DNA of 39,258 nucleotides from Pseudomonadota bacterium (lineage in GTDB: Bacteria > Pseudomonadota > Gammaproteobacteria > GRL18), in assembly GCA_015222495.1 (NCBI GenBank), contig JADFVK010000020.1, positions 1 through 39,258 of the forward strand, written 5' to 3'. Of this stretch, positions 1 through 10,768 are shown piece by piece. A program made the position numbers and the translations under genes. The stretch's first letter is position 1; each line of letters starts with the position of its first letter. The notes beneath the pieces are model-generated. The model saw nothing but the letters and a program-made list of their open reading frames with translations, was not told where the DNA came from and ran no database searches.

Positions 1-1
1 C

Positions 2-1546
2 ACGGAGAAAAACAAAGTTGTTAAGCGTCTTAATAATGAAATATATAGCGGGAATTTAGATATGATACCCAGACAGTTCTGGGCAGACATTACTAAAAAT
101 ATTGATGGGCTTTATAGATTAATGCATCAATATATAGTGCCTGCTTTAACAATCCATCTAAATAATCGAATTGAGCAAGCTTCTATAACACTCAATACGG
201 TCATTATAATCGCCATATTTTTATTCTTATTAAGCCTCTATTTTATGATAGCTCTGTATAAGGCACTATTGAGTAATATTGTTCATATCAGTGAGACTAT
301 TAACTATTTTTCCCAGGGGAAATTAGATTCTCGAATCAAATTAAGTACTGATGATGAAATGCGTGATATCAGTATCGCCATTAATGATATGGCTAATAAG
401 TTAGAAAAATCCCAAAAACTCGTCGCATTTCAACAAAAAGTACTGGATGAACATGCTATTGTCAGTATCACTGATGTTAAGGGCAATATTACTTATTGTA
501 ATGATAAGTTTGAAAAGATAAGCCAGTATTCAAAAAATGAACTGATAGGACAAAATCATCGTATATTAAAAACGGATGAACATCCTGACTCTGTATTTAA
601 AGAAATGTGGAAAACCATTGCTAATGGAAAAGTCTGGCATGGGGAAGTAAAAAACAAAGCTAAAGATGGCTCGTTTTACTGGGTATCAGCCACCATTGCT
701 CCTTATTTAAATGAACAAGGAAAACCGCAACAATATCTTTCTATACGCACTGATATCAGTCATATTAAGAAACTTGAAACTAAGCAGATAGAAGTCAATA
801 AATTGCTGCTTGCTGAAAAATTGTTGACAGAGCATGAAAAACAAAAAGCTGAGAAAGCTAATCAGGCTAAGTCTGAATTTTTATCTTCAATGAGCCATGA
901 GTTAAGAACGCCACTTAATGCAATTTTAGGTTTTGCACAGGTACTGGAATATGATGATACACTTGATAATGAACAGCAAGATAGTGTGGATGAAATAATA
1001 AAAGGAGGTAATCATCTACTTGTGTTGATTAATCAGGTTTTAGATTTAGCTAAAATTGAATCTGGTCATATTGAACTGAAAGTGGAATCTGTAAAGCTGA
1101 CTGATGTGCTTAATGAATGTTATAGCTTAATGAATCCAGTGGCGAGTCAATATAAGATTTGTATTAATTATATTGATATAGGTGATTATTATGTACAAGC
1201 AGATAAAACTCGTCTCAAACAGGTTTTACTTAATTTGTTAAATAATGCAATTAAATATAATCATCCATATGGAAACGTTGAACTGAGAGTTTCTCCTGCT
1301 AATAATAAGCTAAAAATTACAATTTCAGATACGGGTTATGGTATTGCTGAAAAGTATTTAGATAATTTGTTTCAGCCATTTAATCGTCTTGATGCTGAAG
1401 GTGGTGATATTGAAGGCACAGGTATTGGTCTGGCAATTACCCGAAATTTAGTAGAAATAATGAATGGACAAATTGGTGTTAATAGTCAGCTAAACGTGGG
1501 TAGCCAATTCTGGTTTGAATTGCCCCGGGCATATGAGAAAAATTAA
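2..1546 (+). CDS. Membrane histidine kinase (HAMP-PAS-HisKA-HATPase), 5' partial
   Basis: Frame is open from base 2 with no stop before the tracked ATG at 62, so the gene runs off the left edge. TM segment, HAMP-like stretch, PAS, H-box MSHELRTPLNAILGFAQ, N box NLLNNAIKYN, G boxes DTGYGIAEK and GTGIGLAI. Confidence 0.9.
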   Translation, partial: TEKNKVVKRLNNEIYSGNLDMIPRQFWADITKNIDGLYRLMHQYIVPALTIHLNNRIEQASITLNTVIIIAIFLFLLSLYFMIALYKALLSNIVHISETINYFSQGKLDSRIKLSTDDEMRDISIAINDMANKLEKSQKLVAFQQKVLDEHAIVSITDVKGNITYCNDKFEKISQYSKNELIGQNHRILKTDEHPDSVFKEMWKTIANGKVWHGEVKNKAKDGSFYWVSATIAPYLNEQGKPQQYLSIRTDISHIKKLETKQIEVNKLLLAEKLLTEHEKQKAEKANQAKSEFLSSMSHELRTPLNAILGFAQVLEYDDTLDNEQQDSVDEIIKGGNHLLVLINQVLDLAKIESGHIELKVESVKLTDVLNECYSLMNPVASQYKICINYIDIGDYYVQADKTRLKQVLLNLLNNAIKYNHPYGNVELRVSPANNKLKITISDTGYGIAEKYLDNLFQPFNRLDAEGGDIEGTGIGLAITRNLVEIMNGQIGVNSQLNVGSQFWFELPRAYEKN

Positions 1547-1565
1547 CAATGTGGATAGAGATACT

Positions 1566-2693
1566 ATGACAAATAAGCCCTTAATTATGATTGTGGATGA
1601 TGAGTCTGCAAACTGTAAGTTACTGGTGAAAGCTTTAGCTTCTCAATATGAAACGATTACACTCCATTCAGGAAAGGAATGTCTGGATTATTTAACTCAT
1701 GATCAGCCTGAAATTATTTTATTGGATGTCATGATGCCGGGTTTGAATGGCCATGAGGTTTGTTCTCAGATAAAGAAAAATGAAGCAACAAAAAATATTT
1801 CTGTAGTTTTTATCTCTGCTTTAGATACTTTGGATGACAGGCTCAATGGATATAATGCCGGGGGAGATGATTACCTAGGTAAGTCGGTTGATCTATCAAC
1901 TTTATTAAATAAAATTCAGTTGATTTTAAATAATAAAAAAGAAAATCAGAAATTAGCTGAAGATGTAGAAGAAATGCAATCGGGGTTTATGACCGCATTG
2001 AATATGGGAGCTGAAACAGATCAGGTGACCAATTTTATAGAGCAATGTTTAGTGGCTAAAAATTATGATCAGCTACTGAATGCATTTTTTGAAAGTATGC
2101 AGGGTTTTAATTTAAAAACTGTCGCACAAATTCGTAGTAAAGATGAAGTGCTGACCATTAATTCAAGCTGGAAGAGTCTGCCTCTGGAACAGGAATTAAT
2201 GCTAAAAGCCCAGTTTGATGGTAGAATTTTGGAGTTTGATCAAAGAATGTTCATTAATTATGAAAGTTTTTCATTACTGGTCAAAAATAGTCCTATAGAA
2301 GATCCTGATTTAGTAGGACGATTAAGAGATCATTTGGCGGTAATAGCCAATGCCTGCGATTTTAGAATCAAAGCAATTGGTACTGAGATTAATCTGCAGT
2401 CTCACCTTGAGATAGCTTCTTTTTTTAAAAAGACGACACAGTCAATTGAAAAAATCAATAAAGGTCTGGATGCTGATAATAAAAAAGCGATCTCAATTTC
2501 TCATAGTTTGGGACAAAGAATTGAAGAAAAGTTGATATTCCTGGGCCTTGAAGAGGATCAGGAGAAAATTCTAATGGAAATTATTGATACAAGTACAAAT
2601 GACTTAAGCTTATTGATGGAAAAACAAAGTGAGATAAAAGATACTTTAGGTGATATTGTGCAGCAAATGAATCAGACATTAGGCAAAATATAA
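1566..2693 (+). CDS. Response regulator with N-terminal receiver domain and uncharacterised C-terminal region
   Basis: LIMIVDDESANCKLL and LLDVMMPGLNG. Start placed at ATG 1566 because the tracked ATG 1515 overlaps the previous CDS. Confidence 0.85.
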   Translation: MTNKPLIMIVDDESANCKLLVKALASQYETITLHSGKECLDYLTHDQPEIILLDVMMPGLNGHEVCSQIKKNEATKNISVVFISALDTLDDRLNGYNAGGDDYLGKSVDLSTLLNKIQLILNNKKENQKLAEDVEEMQSGFMTALNMGAETDQVTNFIEQCLVAKNYDQLLNAFFESMQGFNLKTVAQIRSKDEVLTINSSWKSLPLEQELMLKAQFDGRILEFDQRMFINYESFSLLVKNSPIEDPDLVGRLRDHLAVIANACDFRIKAIGTEINLQSHLEIASFFKKTTQSIEKINKGLDADNKKAISISHSLGQRIEEKLIFLGLEEDQEKILMEIIDTSTNDLSLLMEKQSEIKDTLGDIVQQMNQTLGKI

Positions 2694-2715
2694 TGCATAG
2701 GATTGTTAAAAAATT

Positions 2716-3789
2716 ATGAGTAATCAATTGGACATAGAATCTAAAAAAGGGCGTATTCTTATCATTGATGATGAGCCTGCTAACTTAAAGCTCCTCAATA
2801 AAATAATAGGCAGTCAGGGCTATGACAATCTTGTGTTAATACAGGATCCCAGAGAAGTTTTAAGTGCTTATAAGGAACAGCAGACAGACCTTATTTTGCT
2901 GGATATCAATATGCCTTATATGGATGGATTTGAGGTGATGAAAAAGCTAAAAGAGCTCAATGATCCTATCATGCCACCCATTATTATTCTGACAGTTCAG
3001 CATGGTCAGGAGTATTTACTACGAGCACTTAATGAAGGTGCCAGAGATTTTGTTACTAAACCTTTTGACAGAGTTGAATTATTAGCCCGTGTACGTAATT
3101 TACTGGAAGCACATATAGCGCATCGTATGCTCCATGATCAGAAAAGTGTTTTGGATGAATTAGTCAGGCACAGAACAGAAGAATTACAGAAAGCTCAATT
3201 GGAAGTGATTAATCGTCTAGGTATGGCTGCAGAGTATCGTGATGAGGATACTGGAAGTCATATTATTCGTATGAGCCATATCTGTTTCTTATTGGCACAG
3301 GGTATTGGCTGGAGTCAACCTGATGCGGAACTGATTCTTCATGCCAGTCCAATGCATGATGTGGGAAAAATTGGCATTCCTGATGGCATTATGCTTAAAC
3401 CTGCCAAACTGGATGCAGATGAGTGGGCTATTATGAAAACCCATGCAAGTATTGGTGGCGATTTGCTTAAGGATGAAAATTCTCCATTAATGAAAATGGC
3501 ATGTGAAATTGCATTGACACATCATGAAAAATGGGATGGCAGTGGTTACCCCTGTGGTTTATCTGCTGAAGCTATCCCGCAGTCCGGTCGTATTGCAGCA
3601 CTGGCAGATGTTTTTGATGCCCTGACTTCAGAGCGCCCCTATAAAAAAACCTGGACTATAGAAGCAGCAGTCGATCTTATTAAAAGTGAAAGTGGTCAAC
3701 ACTTTGATCCTGCCATAGTTGAAGTGTTTTTATTAAAACTACCGCAGATTATAAAAATATGCAGGCAATTTTCTAATTTGAAAGACTGA
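2716..3789 (+). CDS. RpfG-like response regulator with HD-GYP domain (c-di-GMP phosphodiesterase)
   Basis: Receiver ILIIDDEPANLKLL / LLDINMPYMDG; HD motif HDVGKIGIPDGI; GYP motif HHEKWDGSGYP. Confidence 0.95.
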   Translation: MSNQLDIESKKGRILIIDDEPANLKLLNKIIGSQGYDNLVLIQDPREVLSAYKEQQTDLILLDINMPYMDGFEVMKKLKELNDPIMPPIIILTVQHGQEYLLRALNEGARDFVTKPFDRVELLARVRNLLEAHIAHRMLHDQKSVLDELVRHRTEELQKAQLEVINRLGMAAEYRDEDTGSHIIRMSHICFLLAQGIGWSQPDAELILHASPMHDVGKIGIPDGIMLKPAKLDADEWAIMKTHASIGGDLLKDENSPLMKMACEIALTHHEKWDGSGYPCGLSAEAIPQSGRIAALADVFDALTSERPYKKTWTIEAAVDLIKSESGQHFDPAIVEVFLLKLPQIIKICRQFSNLKD

Positions 3790-3808
3790 GAAATAAAGTA
3801 GATTTATT

Positions 3809-5806
3809 ATGGATAATCTTGATAACTTAATAAAACATTCAAAAAAAATAAAACTCTTGTATGTGGAAGATAATGAGCAGGCAAGGGAGGCAACACAAAT
3901 AATTCTAGATGAGTTTTTCGGTGAAATTACAGTTGCTGTTGATGGTTTAGATGGTTTAGATCGGTTTAAAAGTACTTATAGTTCAAATAAAGAGTCACAT
4001 TCATTTGATATTATTATTACTGATATTAATATGCCGAAAATGAATGGTCTGGACATGATTGAAAATATCAAAAAAATTGATGACAGTATTCCTGTCCTGG
4101 TTTTTTCTGCCGAAAATGAATCGGATAGTTTTGTTAGGAGTATTAAGTTAGGTGTTGATGGTTATCTTCTTAAGCCTATCGATATCAATCAATTTACAAC
4201 TATATTGGATAAAATTCTAGAAAAAATAAGATTAAAAAATCAAGCAAAAAAAAGTGAAAACCTGTTACAGCAGTATAAAGAAATAACGGATAGAAGTGCC
4301 ATTATCTCAATTATTGACAAGGATGAGAAAATCATCTACGCCAATGATGCCTGTTGTAAAATTACAGAACATTCTCGTGAACAACTGGTGGGTTTAGAAT
4401 ATCACCTAACTTCTGAGTACCGACAAGCAGATGAGATTTATGATGATATCTGGTCAACGATAAGAGATAAAAAAGAGATATGGCAGGGTGTTACAAAGTA
4501 TATTGCTAAGAGTGGTAAGATCTATTATTTAAAAAATACTATTAAACCAATTCTTGATACAGATGGCAATATATTAGAGTATATTGCTTTACGTCATGAT
4601 ATCACTGATATACGCCTGGCAGCATTAGAACGGGAAAAACTGCTTATTTTAGAAAAAAGTCAGGCTGATGAGGCCAGTCAGGCTAAGTCAGAATTTCTTT
4701 CCGGTATGAGTCATGAATTACGTACCCCGATGAATGCTATTTTGGGTTTTGCTCAAATTCTTGAATATGATGAAAAACTTAATGATGATCAAAAAGATAG
4801 TGTGCATGAAATTATTTACGCAGGCCAGCATCTGTTAAAATTAATCAATGGTGTGTTAGATCTGGCCAAAATTGAGTCAGGACATATTGATCTCTTTGTT
4901 GAGACGATTGAACTTTCTACATTGCTTGATGAATGTTTTACACTGCTTATGCCGATGGTAAAAAAACAGCAGATAAGCATTAGTCATGTTGATATAGAGG
5001 GGTATTCAGTTCACGCTGACAGAACACGTCTTAAGCAGGTTTTTATAAATTTACTTTCTAATGCGATTAAATACAATCGCCAACAGGGACAAGTTGAAGT
5101 CAGGATTAGAGAGCTTAATAATAAAAATATAATACGAATCACAGTGAGTGATACAGGTAAAGGAATAGAAAAAACACGTTTGAATGAATTATTCCAGCCG
5201 TTTAATCGTCTTGATGCTGATACTTCTGAAATTGAAGGTACGGGTGTTGGTTTAGCTATCACACGTAATTTAGTAGAATTAATGGGTGGACAAATTGGCG
5301 TTGAGAGTCAACTTAATTCAGGCAGCCATTTTTGGATTGAACTACCTCACCATTCCATAGACAACATAAAAGAAATCCATGAAGTTGAAATTAATTCAGT
5401 TGATAGTCCGATTACTAATGCAGGAAAACAGCACATTATACTCTATATAGAAGATAACCAGGCTAACCTAAAATTAGTTGATCAGATTATGGCTAAACAA
5501 GAGTATATTAAGCTTATTTCAGCTGATAATGCAGAATCAGGTTTAGATTTGGCCAGAGCATTTCTACCAGAATTAATATTATTAGATATTAACTTGTCGA
5601 AGATGAATGGCTATGAACTATTGAGTGAATTTCAGGCTGATATAAAACTTAAAGATATCCCGGTGATTGCAGTAACAGCTAATGCAATGATACTAGATGT
5701 TGAGCAGGGTAAGGCTGCGGGCTTTAGTGATTATTTGACCAAACCTTTGAATATTGAAAAATTTATTTCTACAGTGGATCAGTATCTGGAATTGGAAAAT
5801 GAGTAA
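3809..5806 (+). CDS. Hybrid histidine kinase REC-PAS-HisKA-HATPase-REC
   Basis: N-terminal LLYVEDNEQARE receiver, PAS, MSHELRTPMNAILGFAQ, GTGVGLAITRN, C-terminal receiver ILYIEDNQANLKLV / LLDINLSKMNG. Confidence 0.93.
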   Translation: MDNLDNLIKHSKKIKLLYVEDNEQAREATQIILDEFFGEITVAVDGLDGLDRFKSTYSSNKESHSFDIIITDINMPKMNGLDMIENIKKIDDSIPVLVFSAENESDSFVRSIKLGVDGYLLKPIDINQFTTILDKILEKIRLKNQAKKSENLLQQYKEITDRSAIISIIDKDEKIIYANDACCKITEHSREQLVGLEYHLTSEYRQADEIYDDIWSTIRDKKEIWQGVTKYIAKSGKIYYLKNTIKPILDTDGNILEYIALRHDITDIRLAALEREKLLILEKSQADEASQAKSEFLSGMSHELRTPMNAILGFAQILEYDEKLNDDQKDSVHEIIYAGQHLLKLINGVLDLAKIESGHIDLFVETIELSTLLDECFTLLMPMVKKQQISISHVDIEGYSVHADRTRLKQVFINLLSNAIKYNRQQGQVEVRIRELNNKNIIRITVSDTGKGIEKTRLNELFQPFNRLDADTSEIEGTGVGLAITRNLVELMGGQIGVESQLNSGSHFWIELPHHSIDNIKEIHEVEINSVDSPITNAGKQHIILYIEDNQANLKLVDQIMAKQEYIKLISADNAESGLDLARAFLPELILLDINLSKMNGYELLSEFQADIKLKDIPVIAVTANAMILDVEQGKAAGFSDYLTKPLNIEKFISTVDQYLELENE

Positions 5807-5832
5807 CAAATAAAAGCGTATAAAAACTTAAA

Positions 5833-6663
5833 TTGGATACAATCAAAAAAATTCATGGTGCAAAAATACTGTTGGTGGAAGATGAACCTTCGAGCCAGCA
5901 GTTTGAATCTGCAATTTTGAAAGATCATGGCTTTGAGGTAAGTATCGCATGCAATGGTCAGGCAGCCCTGGAACTGCTTAAACAGGAAGTTTTTGATGCT
6001 GTATTAATGGACTGTCAAATGCCGATTATGGATGGGTATATGACTGCCAGAAAAATCCGCCAGCAGAAACATTTAAAAAATTTGCCAATTATTGCTATTA
6101 CGGCTAATACTATGATGGATGATAGGGCAAAAATTTTAGCTGCGGGAATGAATGATATAGTTCCCAAACCAATTATTATAGCTGAATTGTTTGCGACTAT
6201 GAGCAAATGGATAAAAATACGAGATAGAGCTATTACCTTTAATGAAAAGGTGAATATAAAAGAATCTGATGAAAATTCTTCTGATCTAAACCTCTCAACT
6301 TTAAATAAGTTAAAATTAAGCGCTATTGATGCCAAATTGGGTTTAGAACTTTGTGATCAGAATATAAGTCTCTATATAAAATTGTTAGATTTATTCAAGC
6401 ACAGTCAAAATGAGTTTGCAATTCAATTTAATAAAGCTAAATACGACAATAATTATAAAGAAATGAAGCATTTATCTCATACTCTTAAAGGAGCTTCTAG
6501 TACGATTTCTGCGCTAAATCTACAACAGGCGGCATTGAATTTAGAATTAGCATGTTCTGCTGAAAATCAATATAAAGAAGAGTTTTTTTCTTTACTGACA
6601 ATAGAACTCAATATGGTATTGGCTGATATTAAAAAATTACTTTCAATTATTAATATAACATAG
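5833..6663 (+). CDS. Receiver-HPt protein (phosphotransfer)
   Basis: ILLVEDEPSSQQ / MDCQMPIMDG receiver; HPt-like HLSHTLKGASSTISA. TTG start. Confidence 0.85.
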   Translation: MDTIKKIHGAKILLVEDEPSSQQFESAILKDHGFEVSIACNGQAALELLKQEVFDAVLMDCQMPIMDGYMTARKIRQQKHLKNLPIIAITANTMMDDRAKILAAGMNDIVPKPIIIAELFATMSKWIKIRDRAITFNEKVNIKESDENSSDLNLSTLNKLKLSAIDAKLGLELCDQNISLYIKLLDLFKHSQNEFAIQFNKAKYDNNYKEMKHLSHTLKGASSTISALNLQQAALNLELACSAENQYKEEFFSLLTIELNMVLADIKKLLSIINIT

Positions 6664-6714
6664 CTTTTTTGTATGTTATTCTTATATCCCCCACAAATTA
6701 TCTGGATGATATAA

Positions 6715-7428
6715 ATGTCTGTTGATTTAAACACTTTTTTTCAAAATAGGAGTGTTTTATATGCTGAGGATGATGTAGTTTCACGTACACTTTATGCAGA
6801 TCACCTTAGCCATTATTTTAATACCTTATTTATTGCTGAAAATGGTCAACAAGCTATAGAACTTTATCGAGAGAAAAAACCTGATATTGTTATTTTAGAT
6901 ATTAATATGCCTTTGTTGAGTGGCTTAGACGTTAGTAAAATAATCCGCAGGAATGACAAACAAACAAAAATAATTTTGCTTACTGCGCGTAATGATAAAG
7001 AAGCTCTACTTAAAGCGATAGAATTAGGTTTGACCACTTATCTGGAAAAGCCCGTTAAACGTGAACAACTTGAGCAGGCATTATTAAAACTTTCAGAACA
7101 GTTTGATGATAAAAAGAAAATCAAGCTATGGAACTTTGATAATCAGTACTATTTTTGGTGTCAATCTAAACAAGAGTTATTTTTTCAATCAGATATCATT
7201 ACGCTGACAAAAAAAGAAAAACTACTATTAGAGTTACTAATATTTTCTAACCATGATAAGGTCAATTATCAACAAATTTATGATGCAGTATGGTTTGAAG
7301 ATAATAATGCTAAAAATTTTAGTGAAGTATCCATTAAATCCATAATAAAAAAACTACGTACAAAACTCCCGCCTGATGTCATAAAAAATGTCTATGGACT
7401 AGGCTACTATTTAGCAAAACCATCCTAA
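6715..7428 (+). CDS. OmpR/PhoB-type response regulator (receiver plus winged helix)
   Basis: VLYAEDDVVSRTLY, ILDINMPLLSG; C-terminal LTKKEKLLLELLI ... VSIKSIIKKLRTKLPPDVIKNVYGLGYYL, typical Trans_reg_C. Confidence 0.9.
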   Translation: MSVDLNTFFQNRSVLYAEDDVVSRTLYADHLSHYFNTLFIAENGQQAIELYREKKPDIVILDINMPLLSGLDVSKIIRRNDKQTKIILLTARNDKEALLKAIELGLTTYLEKPVKREQLEQALLKLSEQFDDKKKIKLWNFDNQYYFWCQSKQELFFQSDIITLTKKEKLLLELLIFSNHDKVNYQQIYDAVWFEDNNAKNFSEVSIKSIIKKLRTKLPPDVIKNVYGLGYYLAKPS

Positions 7429-7557
7429 AATTTTTCCATAAAACCTCAATATTAGACTATTAGCATATAATTCACAATATTTACAAAAAAGTCACTTTTA
7501 AGTCACTATTATCATTTATACTCGTCAATCGGGTAAAGAAATAATAAGGCTATCGCA

Positions 7558-8544
7558 GTGAGTAAAATTTGTACACGACGCACATTTTTGCATTATATCG
7601 GAGCACTGAGTTCAGGTACTTTATTGATGCCGCTTTACGGATGTAACTCATCATCACCTATCAGTATTGCAGCACATCCCTGGCCGGGATATGAGTTTAT
7701 GTTTCTTGCCCGGGATTTAGGCTGGGTTAATAAGGAGTTGGTGAGTTTTAAAGAAACCTTGTCGGCTTCTGAAACTATTGAATTGCTGGCCAAAGGTGAA
7801 GTTGATGCAGGTGCTTTAACCCTGGACGAGGTTCTCAGGGCCAGAGAATCAGGAATAGCATTGAGTGTGGTCTTGTTATTTGATATCTCTGCAGGTGCTG
7901 ATATTGTTTTGGCAAAGCCTGCTATTAAACATCTCTCGCAAATTAAGGGCAAGCGTATTGGTGTTGAACTGAGTGCTGTTGGTGCGATTATGCTGGATCA
8001 GCTATTGAAAAAAGCGGGTTTAAGTAAAACGGATATTAGTATTGTTGAGCTCAGTATCGATAAACAACTTCAGGCCTGGAAATCAGATCGTATCGATATT
8101 GTTATTACTTATGAGCCTATTGCCAGTCAGCTGCAAGCTTTCGGTGCAACAAAACTTTTCAGTAGTAGTGAAGCACCGGATCTTATTTTTGATGTTCTGG
8201 CGGTGAGAGAAGATAGACTAAACCATACAAATGCTATTATACATATTATAAATGCTCATTTTAAAGCTCAAAATCATTTTTATAATAATAAAGAAGATGC
8301 ATTATATCGCCTTGCATCCAGACTTGGTCTTGCATCACGAAAAGTACCCAGTGCCTATCAGGGGCTTATTTTACCCAGCTATAATAATAATTTGAGATTA
8401 TTATCAGGTGATAATCCCGCTATTATTAAAAAGACTCAGAAATTGATTTCAGTGATGCAGAAAAATCATCTGTTAGATCAGAATGCTTCAACTAAAGACT
8501 TATTTACTAATACTTTTATACAGCGTTTATATAATGAAAATTAA
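7558..8544 (+). CDS. ABC-type substrate-binding protein (NMT1/SsuA-like), Tat-type lipoprotein signal
   Basis: GTG start; TRRTFLHYIGALSSGTLLMPLYGC (twin Arg plus lipobox); periplasmic-binding fold pattern AAHPWPGYEFMFLARDLGW. No permease or ATPase gene adjacent. Confidence 0.8.
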   Translation: MSKICTRRTFLHYIGALSSGTLLMPLYGCNSSSPISIAAHPWPGYEFMFLARDLGWVNKELVSFKETLSASETIELLAKGEVDAGALTLDEVLRARESGIALSVVLLFDISAGADIVLAKPAIKHLSQIKGKRIGVELSAVGAIMLDQLLKKAGLSKTDISIVELSIDKQLQAWKSDRIDIVITYEPIASQLQAFGATKLFSSSEAPDLIFDVLAVREDRLNHTNAIIHIINAHFKAQNHFYNNKEDALYRLASRLGLASRKVPSAYQGLILPSYNNNLRLLSGDNPAIIKKTQKLISVMQKNHLLDQNASTKDLFTNTFIQRLYNEN

Positions 8545-10768
8545 ACTTTTAATTTTTTTCTGGCTGATTAGTTTTCAGACTGTAATTTTTAATGTAAAGG
8601 CAAATGCCGATACGGATGTTGTGGAATCTGTGACAATTGGCATTTTAGCTTTTCGTCCCAAGCCGGAGGCTCTGGCAAAATGGGGACAGCTCAGTGATGC
8701 ACTTAATCGTGATATCGCGGAATACCACTTTAAAATTAAATTGATGGGTTATCGTGAACTTGAACAAGCAGTTGCCAATTGTACTATTGATTTTGTACTG
8801 ACAAATCCCGGACATTATGTATTAATGCATAATCAATATGGCCTGTCATCACCATTGGCGACTATGGTAAAAAATATTAACGGTCAGCCAGTGAGTGCTT
8901 TTGGCGGTGTTATCTTTACCCGCTCAGATAATACCAGTATTAATCAACTTCAAGATATTACTAAACATAAAATTGCTACGGTTAAAACAAGCTCTCTGGG
9001 CGGCTATCAGATGCAGGCCTATGAGTTTCTAGATAATCAACTTCCTGTTCCGCATAAAAGTCAGTTGGTATTGACAGGAATGCCGCATGATAAGGTGGTG
9101 AGAGTTGTTTTGAATGGTCAGGCTGATGTTGGATTTGTACGTACCGGGATACTTGAGTCCATGCAAAAGGAAGGAAAACTGGATCTTAAACAAATTAAAA
9201 TACTACAAAAACAAAATTTATCTGATTTTCCCTATCAATCTTCAACCAATCTATATCCTGAATGGCCTTTTAGTGCGTTGCCGCATGTTGATATCCATAT
9301 AAAAACAACACTGCTTGGCTATCTTCTATTGCTGCCCCATGATGGTGAACTAGCCATTTCTATGGGCTTACATGGCTTTGATGTTTCAGCAAACTATTCC
9401 TCTGTGGAAAAAATGATCAGAGAATTACGTATACCACCCTTTGATTTTATACCAGATATTTCGGTACGGGATATCTTGCAAATTTATAGACTGCCATTAG
9501 GTGTAATGAGCTTGTTGATTGCTTTTATTATTATTATCTCGGCAGTTTTATGGATAATCAATCGTCGCCTGATACATACCCGCTATGAACTTATTCAACA
9601 TAAAGAAAGCCTGTCTAATATTATATGGAGTACTCAAGTAGGTACCTGGGAGTGGAATATTCAAACTGGGGACACCATCTTTAATGAACGCTGGGCTGAA
9701 TTGCTGGGTTATACTCTGGCAGAATTATCACCAGTCAGTATTCAAACCTGGAAAGAGCTGATTCATCCTGATGATTTGATTATAGCAGAGCAGTATATGC
9801 AGAACTATTTTACAGAACAGACTGGTTTTTTTGAAACAGATTTTAGAATGAAGCATAAAAAAGGTCGGTGGGTATGGATCAATGCCCGGGGACAACTTAC
9901 AAAGAGAAATAAAGATGGTAGTCCTCTGTGGATGAGTGGTACTCATACGGATATCAGCAAGCGTAAAAAAGCTGAAGAAGCATTGGCAAAGCTTAATAAT
10001 CAATTAGAACAAAAAGTACTGGAAGGAGTTGAAAAAAATAAGCAGCAGCAGCTAATGCTGTTACAGCAGTCCAGATTAGCACAAATGGGAGAAATGATTT
10101 CTATGATTGCCCATCAATGGCGGCAGCCTCTGAATAATCTGGCAATTTTAACGCAAACCATTGCATTAAAGTATGCTCGTGGGAAATTAAATGATAGCTT
10201 AATGAATGACTTCAATACTAATTCTAGCAAGCAAATACAGGGCATGTCTAAAACTATTGATGACTTTAGAAGTTTTTTTAAACCTGATAAAGAAAAAAAA
10301 GAATTTTGTGTTACTAAAGTTATTGAAGATACCATAGAGATGTTACATCCGACTTTAAATAAAAATAATATTACTCTTATATTTGAATCTACTCAAAAAC
10401 TTTATTCTATTGGTTTTCCTAATGAGCTGGGACAAGCCCTGGTGAATACTATTAATAATGCAAAAGATGCTTTAATGGATAATGACAAGGTCGATAAAAA
10501 AATAACCATCAGTCTGCTGCTTGAGGATCCTGAGATTATTATCAATATTAGTGATAATGCAGGTGGTATACCTGCAGATATTATAGATAACATATACGAA
10601 CCTTATTTTTCAACGAAAGAGAATAAAAATAGTACAGGTCTGGGCTTGTATATGACAAAATTGATTATAGAGGATCATTTAGGTGGAAAAATAATAGTAT
10701 CTAATCGTAATGAAGGGGCAAATTTTATGATTCGATTAGATTCCACCAGTGGTCAAGGGAAAGATTAA
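8534..10768 (+). CDS. Sensor histidine kinase with PhnD/TtrS-like periplasmic domain, TM, PAS, HisKA, HATPase
   Basis: VTIGILAFRPKPEALAKWGQL ... VDFVLTNPGHYVL-like segment, TM near aa 330, PAS, H-box MGEMISMIAHQWRQPLNN, STGLGLYMTK. Start at 8534 overlaps the previous stop. Confidence 0.88.
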   Translation: MKIKLLIFFWLISFQTVIFNVKANADTDVVESVTIGILAFRPKPEALAKWGQLSDALNRDIAEYHFKIKLMGYRELEQAVANCTIDFVLTNPGHYVLMHNQYGLSSPLATMVKNINGQPVSAFGGVIFTRSDNTSINQLQDITKHKIATVKTSSLGGYQMQAYEFLDNQLPVPHKSQLVLTGMPHDKVVRVVLNGQADVGFVRTGILESMQKEGKLDLKQIKILQKQNLSDFPYQSSTNLYPEWPFSALPHVDIHIKTTLLGYLLLLPHDGELAISMGLHGFDVSANYSSVEKMIRELRIPPFDFIPDISVRDILQIYRLPLGVMSLLIAFIIIISAVLWIINRRLIHTRYELIQHKESLSNIIWSTQVGTWEWNIQTGDTIFNERWAELLGYTLAELSPVSIQTWKELIHPDDLIIAEQYMQNYFTEQTGFFETDFRMKHKKGRWVWINARGQLTKRNKDGSPLWMSGTHTDISKRKKAEEALAKLNNQLEQKVLEGVEKNKQQQLMLLQQSRLAQMGEMISMIAHQWRQPLNNLAILTQTIALKYARGKLNDSLMNDFNTNSSKQIQGMSKTIDDFRSFFKPDKEKKEFCVTKVIEDTIEMLHPTLNKNNITLIFESTQKLYSIGFPNELGQALVNTINNAKDALMDNDKVDKKITISLLLEDPEIIINISDNAGGIPADIIDNIYEPYFSTKENKNSTGLGLYMTKLIIEDHLGGKIIVSNRNEGANFMIRLDSTSGQGKD

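Noticed and set aside
5011-5262. Minus-strand ORF of 83 aa
   Set aside because: Shadow ORF inside a well-supported histidine kinase; no recognisable domain.
6015-6335. Minus-strand ORF of 106 aa
   Set aside because: Antisense to the REC-HPt gene with clear family motifs on the plus strand.
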